Of a stretch of DNA of 64,000 nt, positions 29,774 through 43,099 are shown in pieces; position 1 is the first letter of the stretch, and the number at the start of each line of letters is the position of its first letter. Under the pieces are notes generated by a model, which did no database searches, was not told the origin of the DNA, and saw only the letters and a program-made list of their open reading frames with translations. The DNA is taken from NCBI RefSeq assembly GCF_028023875.1, contig NZ_JAQIPB010000010.1, positions 124,001 through 188,000 on the forward strand, given 5' to 3'. The position numbers and the translations under genes were made by a program. The DNA comes from Xenophilus arseniciresistens (GTDB lineage: Bacteria > Pseudomonadota > Gammaproteobacteria > Burkholderiales > Burkholderiaceae_C).

Positions 29774-31723
29774 TCAAGGGGTGACGATCGGGAACAGCGG
29801 GTCGAACTCTTCGAGGTTGGCGAAGATCGCGCCCAATGCCTTCGGGTCGCCGCTCAGTTGCGCCTCGCCGGCCTGGATCAGCTGCGGCAGCGGCACCTTG
29901 GCCAGCAGCATCTTCAGGAAGGCCGGCCGCGTGAGCGACAGCGTGGCCTGCGGCGCCGCCAGCTTGCGGCCCCGCGTGTTGTGCAGCACCGCGTTCGACA
30001 GCTCCAGCGCATAGGTCTCCTGGCTGTCGGTGAAGTTGACCTGGATGCCCAGCGCCAGGCCATCCACCTTCTGGTGGTTCAGGCGCACGGCCAGGAAGTC
30101 GAAGATCAGCTCGGGCGTCATGCCGCGCACCATGTCCGGCCCCTGGGTGGAGATGCGGACCTTCTTGATGCCTTCGCGCAGCTCCTGCGCGGCCGTGAGG
30201 TAGCTGTTGCGCCACACGCCCGACTCGGCCTGGTAGCCCAGCTGTTCCAGCGCGTCGGCCTGCAGCAGGCGCGCCTTCTCGTGGCCGGGCGCGGCCATCA
30301 CGGCGTGGTTGTTCAGCTCCGCGGCCCAGCGGTAGTCGCCGGCGTCGTAGGCGGCACGGGCGCGCTGCACCACGGCATCGACGCCGCCCAGCGCCGCCAC
30401 GTAGCGCCGGGCGGTCTCGGCCACGGGCATCGGGTTGAGCGTGGCCGGGTTGCTGTCGTAGTAGCCCAGGTAGAAGTTGTAGACGCCGCGCAGGTTGTGG
30501 CTCATGGTGCCGTAGTAGCCGCGGGTGGAGAAGTCGTTGCGCAGCCCCTTGGGGATGAAGTCCACATTGCCCAGGTCGTCCATCTTCACGCCCTTGTTGG
30601 CCAGGTTCAGGGCCGCGTCGTGCATGTAGCGGTAGATGTCGCGCTGGCTGGCCAGGTGCTCGCGGATGCGCTGCGCGCCCCACACCGGCCAGTGGTGGCT
30701 GCGAAAGGCCACCTGCGCCTCGGGCGCGAAGTCGATCATCTCGTTGATGTACTTGCTCCAGCCCAGCGCGTCGCGCGCCTTGGCGCCGCGCACGGTGTAG
30801 ATGTTGTGCATGTTGGCCGTCACCACCTCCGACAGGCACAGGGCCTTGAACTCGGGCAGGTAGAAGGTGAATTCCGAAGGGGCTTCCGAGCCGTTGGCCA
30901 TCTGGAACACGATCCGGCGGCCGTCGACGATGCGCTCCTCGCCGGTCTTCTTCACATAGTCGGTAGGCGCGATCAGGCCCATGCTGCCGATGCTCAGGCC
31001 CTTGCCCAGGCCGCTGCCCACGCCGCCGCGCTCGCCATAGGGCAGCGGGGCGCCGAACTGGTAGTGGGCGCGCCGGCTCATGGCGTTGCCGGCCAGCACG
31101 TTCTCGGCGATGGAGTGGTCCATGAAGCCGTCGGGCGCGATCACCGGCACCTTGCCCGCGCGCACGTCGGCTTCGTCGACCACGCCGCGCACGCCGCCGA
31201 AGTGGTCGACGTGGCTGTGGGTGTAGATCACGGCCACGACGGGCTTGCGGCCCAGTGTGTCCATGGCGAAGTCGAAGGTGGCCTTGGCCAGCTCGGCCGT
31301 CAGCATCGGGTCGATGACGATCCAGCCGGTCTTGCCGGCCACCAGCGTCATGTTGGCCAGGTCGTAGCCGCGCACCTGCCAGATGCCGTCGGTGACCTTG
31401 AACACGCCGGCCTGGTTGTTCAGCGTTTCCTGGCGCCACAGGCTGGGGTTGACCGAGGCCGGCGCCTCGCCCTGGATGAAGGCGAACTGGCGGCCGTCCC
31501 AGACGGTGTTGCCCTGCGCGTCCTTGATGGGGCCTTCGGGCATGCGCGCGACCAGCCCGCGCGAGGCGTCCTCGAAGTCCTGCGGCTGGCCCAGCGCCAG
31601 CGCGGCGCCGAAGCGCTGGTTGGCCTGCGTGGTGAAGGCGGTGGGTGGCTTGGGCTCATGGGCCTGCGCGGCGGTGCTCAGAACGGCCAGTGCGGCGGCC
31701 AGGGCGAAGGGGCGGATGGGCAT
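29774..31723 (-). CDS. Alkyl sulfatase (SdsA1-type metallo-beta-lactamase fold)
   Basis: SdsA1-type enzymes hydrolyse primary alkyl sulfates such as SDS to alcohol and sulfate. The 649-residue product has a signal peptide (cleavage near TAAQA-HE, residue 21). The zinc motif THSHVDHFGG begins at residue 168, with His169, His171, Asp173 and His174 at the same numbers I recall for Pseudomonas SdsA1. LSEVVTANMHNIYTVRG supplies further metal ligands. A dimerisation domain and an SCP2-like C-terminal domain follow. The protein is periplasmic or secreted. Genes for the next three steps flank it on the same strand. Confidence 0.94.
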   Translation of the reverse strand: MPIRPFALAAALAVLSTAAQAHEPKPPTAFTTQANQRFGAALALGQPQDFEDASRGLVARMPEGPIKDAQGNTVWDGRQFAFIQGEAPASVNPSLWRQETLNNQAGVFKVTDGIWQVRGYDLANMTLVAGKTGWIVIDPMLTAELAKATFDFAMDTLGRKPVVAVIYTHSHVDHFGGVRGVVDEADVRAGKVPVIAPDGFMDHSIAENVLAGNAMSRRAHYQFGAPLPYGERGGVGSGLGKGLSIGSMGLIAPTDYVKKTGEERIVDGRRIVFQMANGSEAPSEFTFYLPEFKALCLSEVVTANMHNIYTVRGAKARDALGWSKYINEMIDFAPEAQVAFRSHHWPVWGAQRIREHLASQRDIYRYMHDAALNLANKGVKMDDLGNVDFIPKGLRNDFSTRGYYGTMSHNLRGVYNFYLGYYDSNPATLNPMPVAETARRYVAALGGVDAVVQRARAAYDAGDYRWAAELNNHAVMAAPGHEKARLLQADALEQLGYQAESGVWRNSYLTAAQELREGIKKVRISTQGPDMVRGMTPELIFDFLAVRLNHQKVDGLALGIQVNFTDSQETYALELSNAVLHNTRGRKLAAPQATLSLTRPAFLKMLLAKVPLPQLIQAGEAQLSGDPKALGAIFANLEEFDPLFPIVTP

Positions 31724-31782
31724 GGATCGCGGGTGGGTTCGGGGGGTGGAAAGGGGCGGGCGGGGTTGTGGCGTCGCGCGCT

Positions 31783-33462
31783 TCAGGCGGGCTGCGCCTG
31801 CAGGCCCGCGGGCGCGGGCGAGCCCGCCAGCGGGGCGGCCGCGCCGGTGCGCGCCGCGCGTTCGTCCTCGCGGATCATGTCCACGGCCTTCTCCGCGATC
31901 ATGATGGTGGGCGCGTTGGTGTTGCCGCCCACCAGCGTGGGCATGACCGAGGCGTCGACCACGCGCAGGCCCTGCACGCCGTGCACGCGCAGGCGCGCAT
32001 CGACCACGGCCATGGGGTCATGGCCCATCCTGCAGGTGCCCACGGGGTGGTACTGCGTGTCGGCGCGGTTGCGGATGTCCTGGGCCAGGCCTGCGGGATC
32101 GTCGGCGCGCGTGGGGTAGAGCTGTTTGCCGCGCACGGCGTCGAAGGGGGCCGATTCCATGATGCGCTGCTGCACCTGCGCGCCGCGCACCAGCAGGTCC
32201 AGGTCGCGCGGGTCGCTCAGGAAGCGCGGGTCGATCAGCGGTGCCTCGCGCGCATCGGCGCTTTGCAGGCGCACCTCGCCGCGGCTGTAGGGGCGCAGCA
32301 CGTCGACGTGGCAGGAGATGCCGTGGCCCATGTGCATCTTGCGCGCGTGGTCGTCGACGATGGCCAGCACGAACACCATCTGCAGGTCGGGCACCTGGAC
32401 GTCGGGCGACGAACGGAAGAAGGCACCGGCCTCGGCGAAGGGGCTGGTGATCATGCCGGTGCGCTGCTTGCGCCATTCCAGGATGGCGCCGGTCATCCTG
32501 GCGCCGCCGCGGGCCGAAACGCCGAAGCTCTGGGTGTCGCTGGCCACGCGCCAGGTCTGCACGTAGTCGATGTGGTCCTGCAGGTTCTGGCCCACGCCGG
32601 CCAGCGGCTGCACCACCTCGATGCCCTGCTGGCGCAGATGCTCGGCCGGGCCGATGCCCGAGAGCATCAGCAGCTGCGGCGAGCCGAAGGCCCCGGAGGA
32701 GACGATGACTTCGCGCCGCGCATGCACCTGTCTGAGTTCGCCGCCCTGGTGGTAGGCCACGCCGGTGGCGCGCCGGCCCTGCATGAGGATGCGCGCGGAG
32801 ACGGCGCGCGTGCGCACCGACAGGTTGGGGCGCGACAGGTGGGGCGTGAGGTAGCCCTTGGCGGCGCTGCAGCGCTCGCCGTTCTTCTGCGTCACCTGGT
32901 AGAAGAAGGCGCCTTCCTGCCGCGCGCCGTTGTAGTCCGCCGTGGGGCGGATGCCCTGCGTCGCGGCGGCGGCGATGAACATGGCGTTGAGCGGGCTGCG
33001 GTGCTGCGGATAGGTCACGTTCAGCGGGCCGCCCTGGCCGTGGAAGGGGTCCGCCGGATGGGTCTCGCTGTGCTCGGAGCGCTTGAAGTAGGGCAGCACC
33101 TCGTCGTAGCGCCAGCCCGGGTTGCCCAGCGAGGCCCAGTGGTCGTAATCCCAGCGGTGGCCGCGCACGTACAGCATGGCGTTGATCGAGCTGGAGCCGC
33201 CCAGCGTCTTGCCGCGCGGCTGGTAGCCGCGGCGGCCGTTCAGCCCCGGCTGCGGCACCGTCTCGTAGCCGTAGTTGTTGATCTTGGTGGGCATCATGGC
33301 CACCACGCCGGCGGGTGCGTGGATCAGCACGCTGCTGTCGGGCCCACCCGCCTCGAGCAGGCAGACGCTGACCTGCGGGTCCTCGCTCAGGCGCGAGGCC
33401 AGCACGCAGCCGGCCGAGCCGGCACCGACGATGACGTAGTCGAATTCCTGTGAATCGCTCAT
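31783..33462 (-). CDS. GMC-family FAD alcohol dehydrogenase
   Basis: The 559-residue flavoprotein has the FAD fold [20 protein letters not shown] at the N-terminus, GMC signature 1 ([18 protein letters not shown]), signature 2 ([19 protein letters not shown]) and the catalytic His region [10 protein letters not shown]. It ends [17 protein letters not shown] before an Ala/Pro-rich tail. Relatives include AlkJ and choline dehydrogenase. Lying between an aldehyde dehydrogenase and an alkyl sulfatase gene, it most likely oxidises the released alkanol to the aldehyde with a quinone acceptor. Confidence 0.92.
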   Translation of the reverse strand: MSDSQEFDYVIVGAGSAGCVLASRLSEDPQVSVCLLEAGGPDSSVLIHAPAGVVAMMPTKINNYGYETVPQPGLNGRRGYQPRGKTLGGSSSINAMLYVRGHRWDYDHWASLGNPGWRYDEVLPYFKRSEHSETHPADPFHGQGGPLNVTYPQHRSPLNAMFIAAAATQGIRPTADYNGARQEGAFFYQVTQKNGERCSAAKGYLTPHLSRPNLSVRTRAVSARILMQGRRATGVAYHQGGELRQVHARREVIVSSGAFGSPQLLMLSGIGPAEHLRQQGIEVVQPLAGVGQNLQDHIDYVQTWRVASDTQSFGVSARGGARMTGAILEWRKQRTGMITSPFAEAGAFFRSSPDVQVPDLQMVFVLAIVDDHARKMHMGHGISCHVDVLRPYSRGEVRLQSADAREAPLIDPRFLSDPRDLDLLVRGAQVQQRIMESAPFDAVRGKQLYPTRADDPAGLAQDIRNRADTQYHPVGTCRMGHDPMAVVDARLRVHGVQGLRVVDASVMPTLVGGNTNAPTIMIAEKAVDMIREDERAARTGAAAPLAGSPAPAGLQAQPA

Positions 33463-33476
33463 GGCGCAGGTCTCCT

Positions 33477-34961
33477 TCAGCGGGTGGGGGTGGTGGTGTC
33501 GTTGCCGGGGGCCGCGCCGAGCGCGGGGTCCGCCTCGCCCAGGAAGAACCTGAGCGTCAGGCGCTGGGCCCAGTTGCCATAGGGCGGGTAGAACAGGTCG
33601 ATGGGGAAGAAGCGATGCCGCTTGAACACCGTCCTGGCGTGCGAGAGCTCGCGAAATCCCTCCTCGCCGTGGTAGCTGCCCATGCCCGAATTGCCGATGC
33701 CGCCGAAGGGCGCGTCATGGTTGATGGTGTGCCAGCCCCAGTCGTTGAGGGTGACACCGCCCGAGTGGGTGCGGCGCAGCAGCTCGCGGCGCTGGCCGGC
33801 GTCGTGGCTGAAGCAGTACAGGGCCAGCGGGCGCGGGCCTGCATGGATGTGCGCCAGCGCGTCGTCCAGCCGGTCGTAGGGCAGCACCGGCAGGATGGGG
33901 CCGAAGATCTCTTCGTGCATCAGGCGCATGCGGGGCGTCAGGCCCGTGACGATGTGCAGCGGCATGCGCCGCCCGGGCCCGCCCCGGCCGCAGACCTCGA
34001 TGACGGCGCCCTTGTCGCGCGCGTCGTCCAGCAGGGCCTGCAGGCGCTGCGCCTGGCGCTCGTTGACCACCGCGGTGTAGTCGTGCGAGTCGGCCACGCT
34101 GGCGCCGAACAGTTGCGTGAAGGTGGCCTTGACCTCGGCCACGAACGCGCCCACGCTTTCGCGCGGCACCAGCGCGTAGTCGGGCGCCACGCAGATCTGC
34201 CCGGCATTGGTGGACTTGCCGTGCGCGATGCGGCGCGCGGCCTGCGCCACGGGGTAGTCGCGCAGCACCACCGCGGGCGACTTGCCGCCCAGCTCCAGCG
34301 TCACCGGCGTCAGGTTCTCGGCCGCGGTGCGCATCACCACCCGGCCCACGCCGGGCGAGCCCGTGAAGACGATGTGGTTGAAGGGCAGCGCGGTGAAGGC
34401 GTTGGGGTCCTGCAGCTCCTCGCCCACCACGGCCACCTCGTCTTCGGCGAAGACTTCGGCCAGCAGGCGGCGCAGCAGGGCATTGGTGGCCGGCGTCACC
34501 TCGGGCATCTTGATCATCACGCGGTTGCCTGCGGCCAGTGCCGCGGCCAGCGGCCCCAGCGCCAGGTAGAGCGGGAAGTTCCACGGCACGATCACGCCCA
34601 CCACGCCCTTGGGCTGGTAGTGGACCCGCAGGCTGTTGCTCATGAACAGCAGCTCGGGCCGGCGCCGGCGCGGGCGCATCCAGCGCGCCAGGTGCGACAG
34701 CGCATGGTTGATCTCCAGCACGGAGCCCAGCAGGTCCAGCATCTTGGATTCGGCCGGGGCGCGGAAGCCGAAGTCCTGGCTCATGGCCTGGGCCAGCAGA
34801 TCCTGGTAGCGCTGCAGCTGGCGGCGCAGCCGGCGCAGGGACTGCCGGCGCTGTGCGGCTTCGGGGAACGGGTGGAGGGCGCAGGCGGCCTGCTGCTGCG
34901 AGAACAGCTCGCGCATGCGCGCGGCGGCCGGGTCGTGCACCGGAAGGGATCGGTCGTTCAT
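33477..34961 (-). CDS. Aldehyde dehydrogenase (coniferyl aldehyde dehydrogenase-like)
   Basis: The 494-residue NAD(P)-dependent enzyme oxidises aldehydes to acids. The catalytic Cys lies in [14 protein letters not shown], the general-base Glu in [13 protein letters not shown] and the cofactor region in [21 protein letters not shown] hydrophobic, membrane-affine C-terminus ([19 protein letters not shown]) resembles class-3 and CalB-type enzymes acting on long-chain or aromatic aldehydes. GGAGA precedes the ATG. It is the first gene of the alkyl-sulfate operon and divergent from the AraC regulator. The GMC gene starts 14 bases after its stop. Confidence 0.93.
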   Translation of the reverse strand: MNDRSLPVHDPAAARMRELFSQQQAACALHPFPEAAQRRQSLRRLRRQLQRYQDLLAQAMSQDFGFRAPAESKMLDLLGSVLEINHALSHLARWMRPRRRRPELLFMSNSLRVHYQPKGVVGVIVPWNFPLYLALGPLAAALAAGNRVMIKMPEVTPATNALLRRLLAEVFAEDEVAVVGEELQDPNAFTALPFNHIVFTGSPGVGRVVMRTAAENLTPVTLELGGKSPAVVLRDYPVAQAARRIAHGKSTNAGQICVAPDYALVPRESVGAFVAEVKATFTQLFGASVADSHDYTAVVNERQAQRLQALLDDARDKGAVIEVCGRGGPGRRMPLHIVTGLTPRMRLMHEEIFGPILPVLPYDRLDDALAHIHAGPRPLALYCFSHDAGQRRELLRRTHSGGVTLNDWGWHTINHDAPFGGIGNSGMGSYHGEEGFRELSHARTVFKRHRFFPIDLFYPPYGNWAQRLTLRFFLGEADPALGAAPGNDTTTPTR

Positions 34962-35033
34962 GGGTCTGTCTCCATCCCCGGCGCCCGCGCGTTCGGGGCG
35001 CGGCCGGGTCTTCGGGGCATTGCGGGCCGCAGT

Positions 35034-35057
35034 GTGCAAACGGGATCGTGTTTGCAC
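35034..35057. promoter_or_regulatory. Perfect inverted repeat between ALDH and AraC genes
   Basis: GTGCAAAC and GTTTGCAC form perfect 8-base arms around an 8-base spacer. The repeat is 73 bases upstream of the ALDH start and 65 bases before the AraC gene. Nearby, GCGCCAA occurs twice at a 21-base interval (35069 and 35090), about two helical turns, as expected for AraC-type half-sites. I infer an operator for this divergent pair. Confidence 0.5.
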
Positions 35058-35121
35058 GAGGTTCAAGCGCGCCAAGCGGGGGTAAAAATGCGCCAAATCG
35101 AGAAATCCAAGGGAAAGTCCC

Positions 35122-36183
35122 ATGCACCTCACCGTCTCCGGGCTGGACGCCATCGACCCCCATGAAGCGGCCGCGCACAGCATGCTGGGCATGGGCGCGC
35201 TGCTGGCAGAGCTGGCCGCCCAGGGCGTGCCGGCGCAGGCGCTGCTGCTGGGCACGGGCCTGACGCCCCGCCAGTTCACCGATCCGCAGGCGCGGATGTC
35301 GCAGTCACAGAAGGTGGCGATCTTTCGCAACGCACGGCGGCTGTCCGCGGCGGCGGACCTGGGCCTGCGCGCCGGCGCGCGCCAGCGCCTGAGCGACTTC
35401 GGGGTCTATGGCTATGCGCTGGTCAGCAGCCCCACCTTCGGCGACGCCGTGGCGCTGGGCGTGCGGCACATCAAGCTGGCCGGGCCGGTGCTGGAGAAGC
35501 ACTTCCGCGTCGAGGGCGGCACCGCGATCTTCGAAGGCCGCGACCCCTTCGCGCTGGGCGAGCTGCTGCCGCTGGTGAGCGAGTACTGGTTCTCTTCCAT
35601 CCTGCGCCTGATCACGCTCGTGCTGGAAGCGCCGCTGCCTTCGCACCAGTTGCTGCTGCCCTATGCGCGGCCGGCGCATGCCGCGGCCTATGAGCAGGTC
35701 TTCGGCTGCCCGGTGCATTTCGGGGCCGACACCATGGAGTGGCACTTCGATGCCGCGGTGCTGGGCGTGCCCTGCCCCAACGCCAACCCGATCACGGCCG
35801 ACCTGTGCAAGGACATGTGCGAGCGCCTGCTGCGCACCCTGCCCGAGGAGTCGGAGCTGGAGCGCAGCATCCGCGCCGCCTGCTTCAACAGCTTTGGCGT
35901 GTTCCCCGCGCTCGACGAAATGGCGCAGCGCCTGGGCCTGTCGGCGCGCACCCTGCAGCGGCGCCTGACGGAGACCGGCCGTCACTACCAGGAAATCATC
36001 GACGAGGTGCGCACCGCGCTGGCCATCGAGTTCCTGAGCCAGACCACGCTGTCGGTGGAAGAGGTGGCTCAGCGCGTGGGCTTCTCAGACGCGTCGAACT
36101 TCCGCAAGGCCTTCCGCAAGTGGACGGGTCAGCCGCCGGCCCATTACCGCAGCGCGCGTCAGGCCGACGAGGCGACGGCCTGA
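35122..36183 (+). CDS. AraC-family transcriptional regulator (Arabinose_bd-type sensor)
   Basis: The 353-residue regulator has an N-terminal ligand domain of the OruR/ArgR-like Arabinose_bd type (about residues 25-215) and a C-terminal AraC DNA-binding domain. The first helix-turn-helix is in LDEMAQRLGLSARTLQRRL and the second in LSVEEVAQRVGFSDASNFRKAFRKWTG with the family ending PPAHYR. Relatives commonly respond to hydrophobic or long-chain effectors. It is divergent from the alkyl-sulfatase operon and is the likely activator. A GGGAAAG site precedes the ATG. Confidence 0.92.
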   Translation: MHLTVSGLDAIDPHEAAAHSMLGMGALLAELAAQGVPAQALLLGTGLTPRQFTDPQARMSQSQKVAIFRNARRLSAAADLGLRAGARQRLSDFGVYGYALVSSPTFGDAVALGVRHIKLAGPVLEKHFRVEGGTAIFEGRDPFALGELLPLVSEYWFSSILRLITLVLEAPLPSHQLLLPYARPAHAAAYEQVFGCPVHFGADTMEWHFDAAVLGVPCPNANPITADLCKDMCERLLRTLPEESELERSIRAACFNSFGVFPALDEMAQRLGLSARTLQRRLTETGRHYQEIIDEVRTALAIEFLSQTTLSVEEVAQRVGFSDASNFRKAFRKWTGQPPAHYRSARQADEATA

Positions 36184-36213
36184 GAGAACACGTTCTGGCG
36201 ATGAAGCAGCCGC

Positions 36214-39246
<3,033 letters not shown>

Positions 39247-39299
39247 GGTCGGGCGGCGGATGTGAAAGGCGAACCGGCCATGATAGACCGGCCACCCAT

Positions 39300-40694
39300 T
39301 CAGCGCTGGGCGCCGGTTTCGGCTTCGGGCGCTGGCGCTTCGGCAGCAGCAGCCGCCACTGGCGCCGTGATGGCGCTGCCCACCATGTGATCGGCCAGCG
39401 CGCCGTACAGCGGCCGGCTGATCATGCGCGAGACCAGGCTGGCCAGCATGGCGCTGGCCATCAGGCTCAGCACCATGGAGTGGCCGTCCACCATCTCCAT
39501 CACGATGATGAAGGCCGTCAGCGGCGCCTGGGTGGCCGCGGCCAGGAAGGCGGCCATGCCCATGGCGATCAAGGCCGGCCCCAGCTCCGGCCCGGCCACG
39601 CGGGCCACGGCGTCGCCGATGCCCGCGCCGATGGACAGCGAGGGCGCGAAGATGCCGCCCGGCACGCCCACCCAGGCCGACAGCCAGGTCGCCACCAGCT
39701 TCAGCAGCGTGTACAGCGGCGTCAGCACGTCCTGGCCCGCCAGCATCTGCTTGACGGCCTCGGAGCCCGCACCGAAGGTGGCGCCGCCACTGGCCAGGCC
39801 GATCACCGCGATCAGCAGCCCGCCCGCGGCCGCGAAGCGCACGGGCCAGCGCGCGCGCAGCGCGTTCAGCCGCTGCGGCGCGTTCGTCAGCGAGGCGATC
39901 ATCAGGCGCGAGAACAGCCCGCCCGCCACCCCGGCGCCCAGCGCCACCATCAGGCCCGGGCCGGCCAGCTCCCAGCCCAGCGGCGGCACGTGGATCACGC
40001 CGAAGTAGCTCAGGTTGCCGAACACCGACACCGCCACCAGGCCGGCCAGCACGATGGCCGTGATCACCACGCCGCTGGCGCGCGCCTCCAGGCGGCCGTA
40101 CAGCTCCTCGATGGCGAAGACCACGCCGGCCAGCGGCGCGTTGAAGGCCGCGGCGATGCCGGCCGCGCCGCCGGCCACCAGCAGCGCGCGTGCGTCCAGG
40201 CTGGAGCCCGGCGAGAGCCAGCGTCGCGCATGCTGCATCACGCCCGCGGCCACCTGCACCGAGGGGCCTTCACGGCCGATCGACAGGCCCGCCGCGAAGC
40301 TGGCCGTGGCCAGGCCGATCTTGGCCAGCGTGAGGCGCAGCGAGACGAAGCGCCCGCGCCGCTCGGGCGGCAGCGCCGGGTGCAGCGCGGCGCGCACCTG
40401 CGGGATGCCCGAGCCGGCCGCGCCCGGGAACCAGCGCCGCGTCAGCCACACGATGCCGGCCGTCAGCGCCGGCGTCCACAGCAGCACCAGCCAGGCATGG
40501 GCGTGGTGCACGCGCTCGAACAGGCCGAAGGCCCATTCGGCCGCCAGGGTGAAGCCCACCACGCACAGCCCCGCGAACACCGCATAGCCCAGCACGATGG
40601 CGCGGTCCACCCACTGGCGCCAGCCCGACAGCTCGCTGCGCAGGTTGTGCAGCACATCGGGTTCGTGATTCGGGGAAGAAGGCGGGGCGGACAT
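39300..40694 (-). CDS. ClC-family chloride channel/antiporter
   Basis: The 464-residue membrane protein has the three ClC anion-binding segments: [19 protein letters not shown] and [14 protein letters not shown]. The gating-glutamate position is the Glu of GREGPSV. The proton-glutamate position could not be assigned with confidence. About 16 hydrophobic segments are present and there are no CBS domains. It lies between uvrA (53 bases) and the divergent ssb. I chose the ATG at 40694, since the upstream extension is Cys/Arg-rich and not family-like. Confidence 0.93.
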   Translation of the reverse strand: MSAPPSSPNHEPDVLHNLRSELSGWRQWVDRAIVLGYAVFAGLCVVGFTLAAEWAFGLFERVHHAHAWLVLLWTPALTAGIVWLTRRWFPGAAGSGIPQVRAALHPALPPERRGRFVSLRLTLAKIGLATASFAAGLSIGREGPSVQVAAGVMQHARRWLSPGSSLDARALLVAGGAAGIAAAFNAPLAGVVFAIEELYGRLEARASGVVITAIVLAGLVAVSVFGNLSYFGVIHVPPLGWELAGPGLMVALGAGVAGGLFSRLMIASLTNAPQRLNALRARWPVRFAAAGGLLIAVIGLASGGATFGAGSEAVKQMLAGQDVLTPLYTLLKLVATWLSAWVGVPGGIFAPSLSIGAGIGDAVARVAGPELGPALIAMGMAAFLAAATQAPLTAFIIVMEMVDGHSMVLSLMASAMLASLVSRMISRPLYGALADHMVGSAITAPVAAAAAEAPAPEAETGAQR

Positions 40695-40805
40695 CGGCGC
40701 TGCCGATTGTCCATGCCGGGCCCAGTGCGGCGGGCCAGGGGCGCATCGGGCACAATGTGCGGCTCGCTTTTTCTTCCACAACCATCGTCATCAGGGGCAG
40801 CGCGC

Positions 40806-41390
40806 ATGGCATCCGTCAACAAGGTCATTCTGGTCGGCAATCTGGGCCGGGACCCTGAGTCCCGCACCTTCCCGAGCGGCGGCCAGGTCTGCAACGTGCG
40901 CATCGCCACGACCGACCGCTGGAAGGATCGCCAGAGCGGCGAGCAGCGCGAATCCACCGAATGGCACAACGTGGTCTTCAACGACCGCCTGGCCGAGATC
41001 GCCGCCCAGTACCTGCGCAAGGGCTCGCAGATCTATGTCGAAGGCTCGCTGCGCACCCGCAAGTGGACCGACAAGGACGGCAACGAGCGCTACACCACCG
41101 AGATCCGCGCCGACCAGATGCAGATGCTGGGCAGCCGCCAGGGCCAGGGCGGCCCCGCGGGCGGTGGCGACGATGACGGCTACGGTGGCGGTGGCAGCTA
41201 TGGCGGCGGCGGTGGTGGTGGCCGCGGCGGTTATGGCGATGGCGGCGGTTCAGGCGGCGGCGGTGGTGGCGGCTATTCGCGCGCACCGGCCGCGGCCCCC
41301 CGCGCGCCCGCACCGCGCGCGCCGGCGCCCGCACCCGCGTCGCGCTCGGCGACCGGTTTCGACGACATGGACGACGACATTCCGTTCTGA
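40806..41390 (+). CDS. ssb: Single-stranded DNA-binding protein
   Basis: SSB coats single-stranded DNA and recruits partner proteins through its C-terminal tip. The 194-residue product begins [20 protein letters not shown] and has an OB fold to about residue 110. A Gly-rich then Ala/Pro-rich disordered linker follows, and the tail ends DDMDDDIPF, the conserved interaction peptide. It is divergent from the ClC gene, with uvrA beyond. GGGGCAG precedes the ATG. Confidence 0.98.
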   Translation: MASVNKVILVGNLGRDPESRTFPSGGQVCNVRIATTDRWKDRQSGEQRESTEWHNVVFNDRLAEIAAQYLRKGSQIYVEGSLRTRKWTDKDGNERYTTEIRADQMQMLGSRQGQGGPAGGGDDDGYGGGGSYGGGGGGGRGGYGDGGGSGGGGGGGYSRAPAAAPRAPAPRAPAPAPASRSATGFDDMDDDIPF

Positions 41391-41418
41391 TCGCAGCGCT
41401 CGCAGCCTCATCAAGAAC

Positions 41419-41450
41419 AAGCCCCTGCCTCCCCTGGAGCCGGGGGCTTT
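41419..41450 (+). terminator. Possible terminator after ssb
   Basis: AAGCCCC pairs with GGGGCTT across a 17-base interior that can pair further (GCCTCCC with GGAGCC-type bases), followed by T-rich sequence. The T run is short, so strength is doubtful. Confidence 0.4.
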
Positions 41451-41472
41451 GTCTTGATGGCGGCGCGTCCAA

Positions 41473-42654
41473 ATGACAAAAAGAAGGGGGCGTCCCGCTG
41501 TGTCCTCATCATCCTCTCCCGGCCAGCATCCGGCGCGCATGGCAGCGCGCCCGGCAGCATCGACGGCGCCCCTGCGCCTGAGTGGCATCGACGCCCTCAA
41601 GGCCATCGCCTGCACCTGCATCGTCTGGCACCACCTGGTGTTCTACGGCCTGATGGCGGATGTGGCCCGCCCGCTGGCGCCCGCGCTGCTGGACGCGTTC
41701 CAGACCCACGGCCGGGTGGCCGTGCATGTGTTCCTGGCCATCGGCGGCTTCCTGGCTGCGGGCAGCGTCGCGTCCATCCCCTTCGCGCGAGCGGCCGACC
41801 CGCTGCGCCTGATCGCGCGCCGCTACCTGCGCCTGGCCGCGCCCTATCTGGTGGCGCTGGGCGTCAGCGTGCTGGCGGCCTCGCTGGTGCGCGCCGTGCT
41901 TCAGGACGATGAAGTGGTGCCTGCCAGCCCCCAGCCGCTGCAACTCCTGGCCCACGGCCTGCTGCTGCAGGACCTGCTGGACGTGCCGGGGCTCTCGGCC
42001 GGCGTCTGGTATGTGGCCATCGACTTCCAGCTGTATGCCCTGACGGTGCTGGTTTTTGCGCTGGCCGCATGGCTGCAACTGCGCTGGCGGGCCGATGCGC
42101 AACGGCTGACGCAGGCGCTGGTGGTGGCCGGCGCCGCCCTGTCGATGCTGGTCTTCAACCTGGACCCGGCCTATGACGAGACCGCGCTGTATTTCTTCGG
42201 CTCCTACGGCCTGGGGCTGATGGCCTGGTGGGCGGGCCGCTCACGCCATGCAGGCGCCTGGCTGCTGCTGATGGTGGGCCTGGGCGCGACGGCCCTGGCC
42301 TTTGAATGGCGTGACCGCCTGGCCGCGGCCTGGATCACGGCGCTGCTCATCGTCGCGCTGCAGCGCAGCGCGTCGCTCAGCGCCATCGAGCCGCCGGCCG
42401 CCGTGCGGCAGCTGGGCCGCATCTCCTACTCGGTGTTCCTGGTCCACTTTCCGGTGTGCCTGCTCGTGGCCGCCGCCACGCATGCGCTGTGGCCTCAGGA
42501 TGCCTGGTTCAACGCGCTCGGCATGGTGGCGGCCTTCGCCTTGTCGGTGCTTGCCGGAGCCCTGCTGCACCGGGGCACCGAAAGCCGCCCGCCGGGCCTT
42601 CCGGGCGTGCTCGCGCTGCTCGGGCTGCTGCTGCTGTTCGGTGTGTGGCTGTAG
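41473..42654 (+). CDS. Acyltransferase family 3 membrane protein (OafA-like)
   Basis: The 393-residue protein has about ten transmembrane segments. The family start, LSGIDALKAIACTCIVWHH, carries the expected histidine pair near residues 53-54. The middle has GVWYVAIDFQLYALTVLVF, and a late SYSVFLVHFPV segment is also family-typical. Such enzymes transfer acyl groups to surface sugars or other periplasmic acceptors. An in-frame ATG at 41539 would remove a low-complexity Ser/Arg leader and is equally possible. No polysaccharide genes are nearby, so the acceptor is unknown. Confidence 0.88.
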   Translation: MTKRRGRPAVSSSSSPGQHPARMAARPAASTAPLRLSGIDALKAIACTCIVWHHLVFYGLMADVARPLAPALLDAFQTHGRVAVHVFLAIGGFLAAGSVASIPFARAADPLRLIARRYLRLAAPYLVALGVSVLAASLVRAVLQDDEVVPASPQPLQLLAHGLLLQDLLDVPGLSAGVWYVAIDFQLYALTVLVFALAAWLQLRWRADAQRLTQALVVAGAALSMLVFNLDPAYDETALYFFGSYGLGLMAWWAGRSRHAGAWLLLMVGLGATALAFEWRDRLAAAWITALLIVALQRSASLSAIEPPAAVRQLGRISYSVFLVHFPVCLLVAAATHALWPQDAWFNALGMVAAFALSVLAGALLHRGTESRPPGLPGVLALLGLLLLFGVWL

Positions 42655-42669
42655 GCGCGACGCGGGCCT

Positions 42670-43092
42670 TCAGCGCAGCCGCTTGAGCACCGCGCTGCCT
42701 TCGCACAGCGCCTGCCCGGCATGCCAGACCGTGCCGTGCATGAACACCAGGGAGCCCGTCGCCTGCACCACGCGCCCGCGCGCCTCGAGGAACTGGCCCT
42801 CGCGCGCGGCCTGCAGGAACTGCGTGTCCAGCTGCACGGTCACGCAGGGCTGGCGCCCCAGCGCCTCCCACGCAATGGCGCTCAGGGCGTGGTCCAGCAG
42901 CGATGCGAAAACGCCGCCGTGCACCGCGCCGGCCGGGTTCAGGTGCTCCGCCGTCGCCAGCACGCCGTAGGCCCAGCCGGCCTCTTCCTTCAGGGTCCAC
43001 AGCGGGCCGAAGCGGCCTGCATAGCCGGGCGAAGCACGAAGCCGCCAGCCGGCGGCCGACAGCGCGTCGGTCGTGTGCGTGGGCGGGTTCAT
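42670..43092 (-). CDS. PaaI-type hot-dog thioesterase
   Basis: The 140-residue single hot-dog domain protein would hydrolyse acyl-CoA thioesters. The active-site region is HLNPAGAVHGGVFASLLDHA, with the HGG turn and helix Asp typical of PaaI-like enzymes; the last strands (VVQATGSLVFMHGTVWHAG) complete the fold. It lies near the acid-CoA operon but on the other strand and may hydrolyse stalled CoA thioesters. It converges on the acyltransferase gene, 15 bases away. Confidence 0.88.
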   Translation of the reverse strand: MNPPTHTTDALSAAGWRLRASPGYAGRFGPLWTLKEEAGWAYGVLATAEHLNPAGAVHGGVFASLLDHALSAIAWEALGRQPCVTVQLDTQFLQAAREGQFLEARGRVVQATGSLVFMHGTVWHAGQALCEGSAVLKRLR

Positions 43093-43099
43093 TTCAGTG

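Noticed and set aside
39247-40805. LexA boxes upstream of uvrA and ssb
   Set aside because: No CTGT-N8-ACAG-like sequence was found in either upstream region.
41190-41290. Simple-sequence repeat as a mobile or regulatory element
   Set aside because: The GGC/GGT-rich stretch encodes the glycine-rich linker of SSB.
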